DNA of 16,674 nucleotides. Origin: Bryobacterales bacterium (lineage in GTDB: Bacteria; Acidobacteriota; Terriglobia; Bryobacterales; Bryobacteraceae). Of the stretch, positions 1 to 8,167 are shown in pieces. The notes under the pieces were generated by a model that was not told the DNA's origin, made no database searches, and saw nothing but the letters and a program-made list of their open reading frames with translations. The stretch is taken from positions 1-16,674 of the forward strand of contig JAUZEU010000111.1 in assembly GCA_030838885.1 (NCBI GenBank), written 5' to 3'. The translations under genes and the position numbers were made by a program. The stretch's first letter is position 1. Each line of letters starts with the position of its first letter.

Positions 1-48
1 TTGCGGTGCGGCTACCCCACAGTAGGCCCAACAGTCAGGCCCCAACTC

Positions 49-1620
49 TCAAGCCTTGGTGGACTGCACTAACATCTCCGCAATGCCGAACTTACCCGCG
101 TTACAGAACTCCGAAATCGGTGTCCACGACGGATCCTGCCGCAGATACGAATGGCTGTCCGCCATCATCAGGCCTGCAAACACCTCACCGACAATCCGGC
201 CGCCCACCGGACCCAGCCGGATTGGCTTTTCCTTCGCAGGATCGAATTGCTGAAAAGCTTCCGCAAGAATGTAGAACCACAACGGTGCATTCCCTTTAAA
301 TTCGCCCGCAATGCTCGCAATCGGGACATTCACTTTTTGATCGTTCGGGTCTATGCTTGCCTTCCCGACCATCAGCTTGTCATCAGGAATTACCGGCACG
401 CCCATACGCTTCGCCACCGCCTGACCGGATGGCAATCCCATTTGCATACCGCGCAGCAGGTTGCGCGCCGCCAAAGAAGGAGGCGGATCGCCAGCCACCG
501 ATGCCGGCAGTCTGCCCAGCGGATTCACCAGCGACGTGTCCGGCTTGTAGGCCGGTTGCACGCGCTCAGGCGTAAGGTCTGCGCCCGATCCCGGCATGTG
601 GAAGAACAGGCTCCAGTCGACCGCCAGGTTCTCATCGAAATCCCGGAAGCCCACCAGACTCGGCGGGTTCGTGGCGAAGATCGGGATCCTGTCATTGCTC
701 AGATTGATCCGGTAAATCGGGCGGATCATTGAATGACCGAAACGGTAAGCCGCCACCGAGAACTCCACCGGCATGTACGCTTCGGTGCCCGGCGTCACAT
801 GATAGAAGCGCAGGTCGGGTGGCGTGTCCAGTGGATTAGTGCCCTCCGCCAGATGCGGGAGAATAGCGTCGAGAGTTTCGTCTCCGATGATGGTGGGCAG
901 AAAGTCATTCACCACGGACCACTGATAATGCCACCGGACCAGCCTCTGAACATCCTCGAATTCCGGCGCCACTCCGTCGCGATCCGCCAGGAAATCGACC
1001 ATACGGTTGTGGAAGCGAAGGAACGCCGCCTGCAGATTGCTGATGATGATGTTTTCATCGTCGCGCGGGTCGCCAAGCAGAGCTCTCGAAGGTTCGCCGT
1101 TCTCGGGCGAGTTACGCGGAACGCCGCGTGAGTTAGGGTCCTTATCGTTGCCCTTCAGCTTCTTCCCTAACAGCATATGCAGACCGTCATCACGATACAG
1201 ATAGGGCTGATCCGAAGGACCCCGGCCGTAGACGTTATCGAGATCGAACCGGGGAGTGCGGAAATCGACCAGCGCATCGGGATCATTCTGCTTTTGCAGG
1301 CTGCTGGCCGGATCGAAAGTCAGATCGTGATCGATAAATTGCCCGAAGTAGGTGTAGCCCGCGCTGATCCCCGAATTCTCTTCCGGGTCGGACTTAGTCT
1401 CGGGCGTCGGCGTGTCTTCCTTCTGTGCCGTCATTCGGAAGCCCAGTTCTTTCAGGGCTTCCGGACTGTATTTTGCGGCAGGCAAAGTGCGGAACATACG
1501 TCCGAACCGGCCTTCGTTGAAGTGAGAGTGGAGTGTCGAGTCGAGCCCGCGGAGAACACCATGCGGACGCGGACGATGAACTGGAACTGGAACTGGAAGC
1601 GTTTTAACGGGACTTGCCAT
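49..1620 (-). CDS. Animal-type haem peroxidase family protein
   Basis: This 523-residue protein belongs to the animal haem peroxidase superfamily (myeloperoxidase/cyclooxygenase fold), which uses H2O2 to oxidise halides or organic substrates. The distal site is GQFIDHDLTF, with Asp97 and His98 matching the haem-linked Asp and distal His of myeloperoxidase. The proximal His is His296 in AYRFGHSMIRP. FDLDNVYG (about 125-132) and FLRFHNRM (200-207) are further family motifs. I chose the ATG at 1620 because AGGAG lies 7 nt upstream. The open frame extends upstream to 1680, but nothing supports that longer start. No signal peptide is visible; the N-terminus is a Pro/Val-rich stretch followed by HGVLRGLD, usual for bacterial members, so a cytoplasmic location is likely. 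It is separated from the upstream membrane-protein gene by 310 bases and probably has its own promoter. The family call is firm; the substrate is unknown. Confidence 0.93.
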   Translation of the reverse strand: MASPVKTLPVPVPVHRPRPHGVLRGLDSTLHSHFNEGRFGRMFRTLPAAKYSPEALKELGFRMTAQKEDTPTPETKSDPEENSGISAGYTYFGQFIDHDLTFDPASSLQKQNDPDALVDFRTPRFDLDNVYGRGPSDQPYLYRDDGLHMLLGKKLKGNDKDPNSRGVPRNSPENGEPSRALLGDPRDDENIIISNLQAAFLRFHNRMVDFLADRDGVAPEFEDVQRLVRWHYQWSVVNDFLPTIIGDETLDAILPHLAEGTNPLDTPPDLRFYHVTPGTEAYMPVEFSVAAYRFGHSMIRPIYRINLSNDRIPIFATNPPSLVGFRDFDENLAVDWSLFFHMPGSGADLTPERVQPAYKPDTSLVNPLGRLPASVAGDPPPSLAARNLLRGMQMGLPSGQAVAKRMGVPVIPDDKLMVGKASIDPNDQKVNVPIASIAGEFKGNAPLWFYILAEAFQQFDPAKEKPIRLGPVGGRIVGEVFAGLMMADSHSYLRQDPSWTPISEFCNAGKFGIAEMLVQSTKA

Positions 1621-1708
1621 GAGGATACTCCTGGCGCACATACTCGTTGCAGAACGAGCTGTGCGGTATTTAACGTTCAATACTGCAGTAACTGTGAAAG
1701 TGCAACTT

Positions 1709-1737
1709 AGATTAACTCAGCAATTTCTGAAGGTCAA
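1709..1737 (-). promoter_or_regulatory. Candidate sigma-70-type promoter of the peroxidase gene
   Basis: Read on the minus strand, TTGACC (1737-1732, five of six matches to the -35 consensus) is followed after exactly 17 bases by TAATCT (1714-1709), which keeps the most conserved first, second and last bases of a -10 box. It would start transcription near 1702, giving a leader of about 80 nt before the ATG at 1620. The -10 is weak in its middle, and acidobacterial promoters are poorly characterised, so this is only a candidate. Confidence 0.35.
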
Positions 1738-1763
1738 CGACAATTCACATAACTTATCCCCGA

Positions 1764-1807
1764 CCGTTTTGTTGTTTAGTGCAGGACGCCGTTTTGTTGT
1801 TTAGTGC
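1764..1807. repeat. 19-bp perfect direct repeat upstream of the peroxidase
   Basis: The sequence CCGTTTTGTTGTTTAGTGC occurs at 1764-1782 and again at 1789-1807, a 25-bp period with 6 bases between the copies. It lies upstream of the candidate -35 box of the peroxidase promoter, on roughly one face of the helix given the period. This arrangement suits two binding sites for a transcriptional activator. I do not recognise the motif. Confidence 0.85.
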
Positions 1808-1901
1808 GCGACAGAGATATCTCGTTACATAACCACGCCGAAAAGAGTGAACAAAGCGAAGAATTGATGTAAAGGTGCGCGTTAGTACGATCCTCCCGTA
1901 T

Positions 1902-1924
1902 GCCGCTGCCGGTAGCCCAGCGGC
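1902..1924 (-). terminator. Hairpin just after the HTTM gene, possible terminator
   Basis: GCCGCTG (1902-1908) and CAGCGGC (1918-1924) can form a perfect 7-bp GC-rich stem with a 9-nt loop, 6 bases past the stop of the HTTM gene in its direction of transcription. No T run follows on the minus strand, so it is not a textbook intrinsic terminator. It may act as a 3'-end stabilising structure or a weak terminator that closes the upstream operon. Confidence 0.35.
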
Positions 1925-1930
1925 TGCGGC

Positions 1931-3049
1931 CTAGTCGTGGTGGAAGCCCTTATCTAACAACCATGCCAGCGGTGGCATGAACAAAATGAGCGCAGTACCC
2001 GCAATCAGCCTTCTGAAAAGAGCTGTGTCACCGGGGATATTATCAAGAGCAGCTATCGAGCCAGCGATTACAAAGTAAGTGACGGGGTTCAGCAGCATCA
2101 TCATCCGAACGGCGCGAAATCCCTTGTGGACAGTATCTCCCGTTTGTAGCTCGAGTCGCCTTTGTGACTCTGTCCACAGAAATCTCCTGTCCAAATCCCA
2201 CCCTTGAAAAAATTGCCTGGTACGTTGGCCAAAGCTGCTGCGGGGATTGTACAGGACAGAAATTGAACCGGCCGGCCATGTAACAAATGCAAGCGAAGCC
2301 GCTGTCATGCTGTAGAAGAACAGAGTAAATGTAGTGCCGGTGAAAAGCAGCAGACTCGACTGGAAGAAAATATTTGCCAGAACTGCCCAATAATACAGCC
2401 GGGGTATCAGCAGACACGGCACGGTGGCGAGTTCCGTCACTATTGTGCTCCAGCACATAAAACGGGCCAGCACCATCGGAGGCAACATGGCGTCGAGCTT
2501 TATGTACCAGGGCTGATGAAGGCGGTTGACTGCCCAGTTTTCAAAAAAGACTCCCGTGTGCCAGTCTCCGTCGAGTGCCTTGTTGAGTCCCGCGCCGAAA
2601 TACGTCAGCGCCAGTTGCCAGCGCAGGAAAGGTGGCCCGCCCGGTTGATACAGTCCTGAAAGGAGCAGCATGAGGCCGCAGAATGTCTTGTTATTTCCGT
2701 AGTACGCCTTCGAGGAAACCACGGCGATCAGCATCACCGCCCCCAGCACCACGGAAGCGCGCCGGATACTTCTGTTAAACAGGATCGAGACGGCAGCGAC
2801 CACAAACACTATTTGTAACGTCCACTTGAACAGAGTCGGTGGAAACCGGTCCAGCAGCGGAATAAAAGGCAGCCAGGGATCCGGCAACAGCCGAACATGG
2901 TTCGTCACCAGCAGAACAAGGGCAAGAACCTTAACAAGGATTGCAAGATTCACCGGAAGATCCAGGCCGCTGCACCGGAACGGGTTCCACGAGATGTTAG
3001 AGGTCTGCCGGGGATTAATTGGTAATACTGTCTGGGCTGTAGTTGGCAT
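1931..3049 (-). CDS. HTTM-domain membrane protein with degenerate DCC/DUF393-like C-terminus
   Basis: This 372-residue multi-span protein resembles the HTTM family, the membrane region related to vitamin K-dependent gamma-carboxylase. The telling segment is LTYFGAGLNKALDGDWHTG (about 148-166). It matches the carboxylase motif around the active-site lysine, with Lys157 at or next to that position. Hydrophobic helices lie near 32-50, 76-90, 99-112, 122-132, 205-215 and 220-256. After residue 262, VLYNPRSSFGQRTRQF and the following WDLDRRFLW look like the start of a DCC (DUF393) thiol-oxidoreductase domain, but the DxxCxxC cysteines are Ser and Gly. I chose the ATG at 3049 because AGGAG sits 8 nt upstream. 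An upstream TTG at 3154 would overlap the previous gene and lacks such support. The HTTM assignment is likely; the DCC relationship is my inference from pattern. Confidence 0.72.
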   Translation of the reverse strand: MPTTAQTVLPINPRQTSNISWNPFRCSGLDLPVNLAILVKVLALVLLVTNHVRLLPDPWLPFIPLLDRFPPTLFKWTLQIVFVVAAVSILFNRSIRRASVVLGAVMLIAVVSSKAYYGNNKTFCGLMLLLSGLYQPGGPPFLRWQLALTYFGAGLNKALDGDWHTGVFFENWAVNRLHQPWYIKLDAMLPPMVLARFMCWSTIVTELATVPCLLIPRLYYWAVLANIFFQSSLLLFTGTTFTLFFYSMTAASLAFVTWPAGSISVLYNPRSSFGQRTRQFFQGWDLDRRFLWTESQRRLELQTGDTVHKGFRAVRMMMLLNPVTYFVIAGSIAALDNIPGDTALFRRLIAGTALILFMPPLAWLLDKGFHHD

Positions 3050-3053
3050 TACC

Positions 3054-3083
3054 GGTTCTCCTGGTTCTGGTTCTCCTGGTTCT
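3054..3083. repeat. Perfect 15-bp tandem duplication carrying two Shine-Dalgarno copies
   Basis: GGTTCTCCTGGTTCT occurs twice back to back at 3054-3068 and 3069-3083. On the minus strand each unit contains AGGAG (3062-3058 and 3077-3073). The proximal copy is 8 nt from the ATG at 3049 and serves as the likely ribosome binding site of the HTTM gene. The distal copy is 15 nt further upstream. Copy number changes here would alter the leader. Confidence 0.85.
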
Positions 3084-3125
3084 TGACACTGCGGTTTGGC
3101 ATCTGGGGTTTGACACTGTCTTCCA

Positions 3126-4571
3126 TCAGCGGGCGTCACTACCTGACTTGCCAAATGTATGTTTCAAAGCAGATCGCGCGGCGTGATATCCGCACATGCC
3201 ATGTACTCCTCCGCCCGGCGGCGTCGATGCCGAGCAGATGTAAAGCCCCTCCGCGGGCGTGCGGTACGGATCGGCGGCCAGAACCGGCCGCGCCAGAAGC
3301 TGCCGTAAGTTATTGGATCCACCCCCAATGTCTCCCCCGACTAAGTTCGCGTTCGATTCCTCCAGTTGCACGCAATTCTTCGTGTGGCGTGCCAGAATAA
3401 TATCGCGAAATCCGGGCGCGAACCTTTCGACTTGTGACTCAATCACCTCCGTCAGGTCTCGCGTGGATCCGTTCGGCACGTGGCAATAGGCCCACGCCGT
3501 ATGCCGGCCCGCTGGTGCGCGCGCCGGGTCGAAAAGACTCGGCTGTGCGAGCAATACGAATGGCCTCTCCGAGTGCTGCCCCGTCCAGGCTTCTTTTTCC
3601 CCGGCTTCAATCTCTTGCAGTCTGCCGCCCAGGTGCAGGGTCCCCGCAAGCCGGCACTCCGCATAAGTCCACGGAATCGGTTCAGCCAAAGCCCAATCAA
3701 TTTTGAAAACTCCCGGGCCATAGGTGAACCGTCCCAAACGCCGCAGGTAGTTAGCAGGCAGGCGCGTGGCTGCCACTCGCATAACGTGGCGAGGCGTCAG
3801 ATCAAGCATCACGGCGCGGGAAGGTGGCAGGCTTTCCAGGACGTCCACCTTCGCATTCGTCTCAATGACTCCGCCCAGCGACCGGAAATAACCCACCAGT
3901 GCATCGGCGATTCTCTGTGAGCCCCCTCCCGGAATGGGCCACCCGCCTGCATGGCCGGCAGCGGCCAGCACTAAGCCGATTGCCGCTGTGGCAGGCTCGT
4001 CCAGCGCCACCATGGAATGCGCTGCCAGGCCCGCAAACAGGGCTCTGGCGCGTTTCCCGCCAAAAGCAATTCGAGCGAGGGTGCTCGCAGACCAGAGCGC
4101 CCGAAGTCCGAACCCGGCCATTGCGATAGGGCTGTGGGGGAAATGCAGGGGCGGCGCGAGAATCTCGGGAGCCAGTTTGTCCCAGCTGCCCACCAGGGGC
4201 GCGAGCAGCCGCCGATACGCAGCGCTGTCTGGATGCACTGTGGCTCCGGTCGCATCGATTCCGCGTTCGAGCGATGCCGGCGGCGCATCGTCGAAAGGGT
4301 GGGCCAGTGAGAGTGGCGGATCAATCCAATCAAGGCCATAATCGCGCAAAGGAAGCGAACGGAAGAACGGTGAAGCTACCGCCATCGGATGAACCGCCGA
4401 GCACACGTCATGGAGATATCCGGGTAAGGTTAGTTCGAGGGAACGTGTCCCCCCGCCGATGGTTGCGTTTGCTTCGCGTACCAGGACGGAGAGACCGGCG
4501 CGCGCCAGCACGATCGCGGCTGACAATCCATTTGGCCCGGAGCCTACTACAATCGCGTCATACAGGCTCAT
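3126..4571 (-). CDS. FAD-dependent oxidoreductase, PYROXD2/phytoene-desaturase-like (COG1233)
   Basis: This 481-residue flavoprotein belongs to the phytoene-desaturase-like NAD(P)/FAD amine-oxidase superfamily. The N-terminal Rossmann fold has GSGPNG (Gly10, Gly12, Gly15), with an acidic residue at Glu33 ending the second strand and the GGG segment at about 39-41 contacting FAD. The C-terminus carries the second FAD motif, GLYICSASTPPGGGVHG, starting near residue 442. The long middle is the variable substrate domain. The ATG at 4571 is 9 bases after the stop of the small upstream membrane protein, so the two are probably co-transcribed. No strong ribosome binding site is visible, which suggests translational coupling. 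The substrate cannot be read from the sequence. There is no carotenoid-synthesis partner (phytoene synthase or similar) in the window, so carotenoid desaturation is not supported. Confidence 0.88.
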   Translation of the reverse strand: MSLYDAIVVGSGPNGLSAAIVLARAGLSVLVREANATIGGGTRSLELTLPGYLHDVCSAVHPMAVASPFFRSLPLRDYGLDWIDPPLSLAHPFDDAPPASLERGIDATGATVHPDSAAYRRLLAPLVGSWDKLAPEILAPPLHFPHSPIAMAGFGLRALWSASTLARIAFGGKRARALFAGLAAHSMVALDEPATAAIGLVLAAAGHAGGWPIPGGGSQRIADALVGYFRSLGGVIETNAKVDVLESLPPSRAVMLDLTPRHVMRVAATRLPANYLRRLGRFTYGPGVFKIDWALAEPIPWTYAECRLAGTLHLGGRLQEIEAGEKEAWTGQHSERPFVLLAQPSLFDPARAPAGRHTAWAYCHVPNGSTRDLTEVIESQVERFAPGFRDIILARHTKNCVQLEESNANLVGGDIGGGSNNLRQLLARPVLAADPYRTPAEGLYICSASTPPGGGVHGMCGYHAARSALKHTFGKSGSDAR

Positions 4572-4580
4572 GTGTGACGT

Positions 4581-4940
4581 CTACGGCTGCGGGGTTGTAT
4601 CCGCGGGCCAGTGCCATTCACGCGGCTCTTTGCCATTCACCCGGTATATCATCTCGATTACGGCTCTCTCACCGGCTGCCGATCGCCTCTCTTCTGCCTG
4701 CTGCAGCATATCGATGACGTGCTGCGGCGACCGGTTATCAAAGCCGCGCATTGGCCGCCGGTACCGCTGCCGGAACTCGGCGGCACTCAGTTCATGGCCG
4801 TTCACCACAGACTTCGCTTCATAGTCGGTTTGTATATCGAATGGAGCCCAGCAAAAGTACCGGGTCGGGACGAACCGCGCATAGGCGATCGCTCCAATCT
4901 GAAAGGCAAACAGCAGCACCGGTATAACGATCCGCATCAT
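4581..4940 (-). CDS. Small single-span membrane protein of unknown function
   Basis: This protein of about 119 residues starts MMRIVIPVLLFAFQIGAIAY, which is either one N-terminal membrane helix or an uncleaved signal. A soluble tail of about 95 residues follows, rich in Arg and Glu, containing RYFCWAPFDIQTDYE and ending in EPREWHWP. I do not recognise a named family. The likely start is the ATG at 4940, two bases after the stop of the TonB-dependent receptor (TTG at 4949 and ATG at 4937 are alternatives). No good ribosome binding site is seen, so translation is probably coupled to the receptor. It ends 9 bases before the FAD oxidoreductase. Its place between a receptor, a flavoprotein and an HTTM protein suggests it is part of that membrane system, perhaps as a small subunit. 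This is inference from context only. Confidence 0.7.
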   Translation of the reverse strand: MMRIVIPVLLFAFQIGAIAYARFVPTRYFCWAPFDIQTDYEAKSVVNGHELSAAEFRQRYRRPMRGFDNRSPQHVIDMLQQAEERRSAAGERAVIEMIYRVNGKEPREWHWPADTTPQP

Positions 4941-4942
4941 TC

Positions 4943-7900
4943 TTACCAATAGAGTTTCAGCGCAAGCTGCACCTGCCGGGACGTCCGCTGGTAGAGCAAC
5001 GGAGCACCCGCACCCGTGATGGTCCCTGCCGCCGGATTCCCAATCTGCGCGTTGGGGTTATTGAACTGCGGTGTGTTCAAAACGTTAAATGCCTCTGCCC
5101 GGAACTGCAGCCGGCGGCTTCCGCTCTCATTGAACGCAAAATCTTTGAACGCCGAGAAGTCGAACTGTTTGGTGCCCGGTCCAAACAGAATGTTCCGCCC
5201 CGAATTCCCGAACACGTAATTGCCCGGAGAGACAAAATCGGCGGTATTGAACCACGCTCCGATCGTTGGATTATCAAGGTTCCCGGAGCCGATCCGATTA
5301 GGCCATTGCACCGTGTTACCGGAATTCAACAGGCTGCTCACCATCACGGGCGTGAAGGGTGCTCCGGTCGAAAACGTCTCGATACTATTGATTCGCCATC
5401 CTCCGATCACCGTTTGCGCCACGCCGTGCGCGCCGCTCGCAAACCTCTTACCGCGGCCAAATGGCAGATCGTAAGACCAGCTCAGCACCACCGTGTGGCG
5501 AATATCGAAATCTGAGTTACCCCGGTAAAGTCTGAGGTTCTTTGGATTCTGTATACCGGTCCCGTTTGAATTACCGCTGGAGTTGTCTAGGCTGTGCGCA
5601 AAGGTGTACGCGCCCTGGAAGTCAAAACCCGAAGCAAGACGGTTCTTATATGTGACCTGCATCGAATTGTATGACGAATTGGCGCAGGTGCAGTTCAGCG
5701 TCCCGTCCGCCAGGCTCGGATACGGTCTTCGGCTCGCAACGGCGCCAGGGCCGGGAACGGCCTGATTGATGTTCGGGTTGATCAGGATGTGCGTACCGTT
5801 CTGGCCGACATAGGCCAGGGAAAGTGTGTCGTGAGTCGTGATCTGTCTCTGGATGTTGAAGTTCCACTCGTTTGCGGAAGGGTTCGGATAGCTCCGTTGG
5901 AATACCTGGAACGCAGTCCCGGCGGAAGGGAACAGACTCGGGCGAGCGGCCGGAAAGCCGGCAGAGATAGGCAGAGCCGCGGCATAGCCCGCTGCGCCTG
6001 TGCTGTTGGTAGTAATGATTGACCCGTTGTAAGGTGCGTTCTTGGCCTGTGGATTGGAGTTGTAAGTCTCGTACGCGTAGAAGATACCAAACCCCGCGCG
6101 TATGACCGTCTTCGAATCCACGCTGTATGCGAAACCAATTCGCGGTGCAATATTGGTGTAACGCCCGTCAGTGACAGTGTTACCCGGATGGGCCGGAGTC
6201 CCTACCGGCACAAGGGTGGCGCCATTGCTGGGGTCAAAAACTGCCAGCCGGTCATGTCGCTCCCGCCACGGAGTCACCATTTCGTCGCGAAGCCCCAGGT
6301 TTAGTGTGAGCTTCTGGGTGATTCGCCAGTTATCCTGCACGTAAACACTCGGGCGAAAGCGGATCAGATCGAAATACTGGGTAACGTCCAGTTGAGAGCT
6401 GATCGGACGCCCGTACAGGAAATCCGCCATGCCGTAACCCGTATAGGATCCGTTAAATGTATAGGTTCCATTGGGCTTTGGAGGGGTCAGAAAGGCAAAT
6501 CTGGTGCTCATCCAGTTGAATCCAAACGTCAACTCATGGCTGCCTTTCACCGAGGTCAGTGCCTGGTCGACTTGCCACAGGTTATTGACTTTCTTGATAT
6601 TTCCGTTGCCGTCACCCAGAGCGGCGCTTCCTGAAATATTGATGGTGGTCAGCCCGGGAGCACCGCCGGCGTTTGCATTGGGAATACCGAGCTCCTCAGC
6701 CAGACTTCCATATTGAGTACCGAAGTCGATGATATCTTCCACAAGCCGTGAGTAACCAACGCGAGCCTGATAGTACGTCCTGGGACCGAAAGAATGCCCG
6801 TAGCCGAGGACGACCTGGTTTCCTGGCGCAAGTGTCAGGCCAGGGTATCCCGGGCCCCCGCCTATGGCCGGGTTTGGCAAATACCCCGGATTCGTCGTGG
6901 CGGGATTCTCTTTGCTGAAACGGCCGAAAAGCGACGAGTTAGCCGTGCGGTAGTCCACTCGTATATCGCCCTGATCGATGTTGTTGATGAGTGCGCCGTT
7001 GTACAGATAATTGCTGACCAGCCCCGCCCCGGGTATATTTGGCAGGGGATAAAGCGCAATCAGCTTAGCTGCCGTGGGGTCGATCCGCTGTACCTGGTTA
7101 TTAGGCAACGGCGTCGTGGTGCCGGGTACGTTCAGCACGGTCTTGGGAAGTAGTGCCGAGAAGTCACCTGTACGGAAGGCAGCCGTCGGCACGGTGGAAA
7201 TATAGGTCTGGGCCTGGCTCACCCGCTTCCCTTCGTAGTCCGCGAAGAAGAAGAGCTTGTCCCGCCCGTTAAAAATGTGAGGAATCACCACAGGGCCGCC
7301 CAGATTGACGCCGAACTGATTCAGATGAAATGGCGGGATAGGGTTGGTCTTGGAATCGAAGAAGTTCTTTGCGTCCAGCTTTGAATTCCGCAGAAACTCA
7401 TAAGCGGCGCCGTGTAGCTCGTTGGTGCCGGAGCGAAATGTGACGTTGATGATGGAGGGGCCGCCGCCATACGATGCCGGCGCGGCGCTGGTCTGAACTT
7501 TGAACTCCTGAATCGCGTCAACGGGTGGGTAAAAAATCAGAACGTTTGCATCTGTATCGACGCTCTGAATGCCGTCGAACATATAGATGCCGATATCCGA
7601 GGGATTACCGTTAACGACCGCTCCGCTTGTTCCGCGTCCGGCCGTGTAGCCGCCGTTAGAAACGTTAGTGGAGCTGCCACGATTGTTCACGCCGGGCGCC
7701 AGCTGCACCAGCTGGGTAAAGTTCCGGCCGTTGAGTGGCAGATCGACAACCTGCTGTCGGGTGCGCAGGTTGCTGAGTTCCGATGAGGCAGTCTCGATAG
7801 CCGCTATACTCTCGCCGACAGTGACGCTTTGAGTTGCAGCGCCGATTTCCATCGAAACGTTCAGTTCCGCTCGCTGCCCTACAGCGAGCGCAAAGTTCTG

Positions 7901-8167
7901 TGTCTTCTCTTTGAATCCGCCCTGCCTTACCTTGAGCGCGTACTCGCCGGGCTGCACAGCCACAAAGTCGAATTCGCCGGTTCCCGAGGTCGTCGTTTGG
8001 CGGGCAACGTTGGTCGCCAAACTCCGGATCTCGACGGTCGCATTCGCCATCGGCAAATCGGACTGATCTCTCACCGTCCCGACTACAGTTCCCACCTCGA
8101 ACTGTGCGAAAGAGGCGAGCGGAACTAAGAACGACACCACAATTACACATAGAACGCGACGCAGCAT
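4943..8167 (-). CDS. Oar-like TonB-dependent outer-membrane receptor with carboxypeptidase-regulatory domain
   Basis: This 1074-residue outer-membrane protein begins with a clear signal peptide (MLRRVLCVIVVSFLVPLASFA, cleaved before Gln22). A carboxypeptidase regulatory-like beta-sandwich (about 22-110, GTVVGTVRDQSDLPMANATVEI) comes next, then a plug domain (about 125-260, including LPLNGRNFTQLVQLAPGV), then a long beta-barrel ending in LKLYW, an aromatic C-terminus typical of barrel insertion. The ATG at 8167 has AGGGGAG close upstream. This architecture is characteristic of the large acidobacterial TonB/Oar family and imports or exports large substrates using TonB energy. It heads a close-packed set of minus-strand genes, which is notable because many such receptors stand alone. 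The ligand is unknown. Length and motifs are intact. Confidence 0.95.
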   Translation of the reverse strand: MLRRVLCVIVVSFLVPLASFAQFEVGTVVGTVRDQSDLPMANATVEIRSLATNVARQTTTSGTGEFDFVAVQPGEYALKVRQGGFKEKTQNFALAVGQRAELNVSMEIGAATQSVTVGESIAAIETASSELSNLRTRQQVVDLPLNGRNFTQLVQLAPGVNNRGSSTNVSNGGYTAGRGTSGAVVNGNPSDIGIYMFDGIQSVDTDANVLIFYPPVDAIQEFKVQTSAAPASYGGGPSIINVTFRSGTNELHGAAYEFLRNSKLDAKNFFDSKTNPIPPFHLNQFGVNLGGPVVIPHIFNGRDKLFFFADYEGKRVSQAQTYISTVPTAAFRTGDFSALLPKTVLNVPGTTTPLPNNQVQRIDPTAAKLIALYPLPNIPGAGLVSNYLYNGALINNIDQGDIRVDYRTANSSLFGRFSKENPATTNPGYLPNPAIGGGPGYPGLTLAPGNQVVLGYGHSFGPRTYYQARVGYSRLVEDIIDFGTQYGSLAEELGIPNANAGGAPGLTTINISGSAALGDGNGNIKKVNNLWQVDQALTSVKGSHELTFGFNWMSTRFAFLTPPKPNGTYTFNGSYTGYGMADFLYGRPISSQLDVTQYFDLIRFRPSVYVQDNWRITQKLTLNLGLRDEMVTPWRERHDRLAVFDPSNGATLVPVGTPAHPGNTVTDGRYTNIAPRIGFAYSVDSKTVIRAGFGIFYAYETYNSNPQAKNAPYNGSIITTNSTGAAGYAAALPISAGFPAARPSLFPSAGTAFQVFQRSYPNPSANEWNFNIQRQITTHDTLSLAYVGQNGTHILINPNINQAVPGPGAVASRRPYPSLADGTLNCTCANSSYNSMQVTYKNRLASGFDFQGAYTFAHSLDNSSGNSNGTGIQNPKNLRLYRGNSDFDIRHTVVLSWSYDLPFGRGKRFASGAHGVAQTVIGGWRINSIETFSTGAPFTPVMVSSLLNSGNTVQWPNRIGSGNLDNPTIGAWFNTADFVSPGNYVFGNSGRNILFGPGTKQFDFSAFKDFAFNESGSRRLQFRAEAFNVLNTPQFNNPNAQIGNPAAGTITGAGAPLLYQRTSRQVQLALKLYW

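Noticed and set aside
1..48. Possible gene at the left edge
   Set aside because: The peroxidase stop is at 49-51 and the short plus-strand frame here has no ribosome site or recognisable product.
1621..1680. Longer peroxidase start at 1680
   Set aside because: Added residues do not match the family, while the ATG at 1620 has AGGAG 7 nt upstream.
3050..3154. TTG start at 3154 for the HTTM gene
   Set aside because: It would overlap the flavoprotein gene and has no ribosome site; the ATG at 3049 has AGGAG 8 nt upstream.
5077..7521. Plus- and minus-strand frames inside the receptor gene
   Set aside because: They are shadows of the 1074-residue receptor, whose signal peptide, plug and barrel account for the whole stretch.
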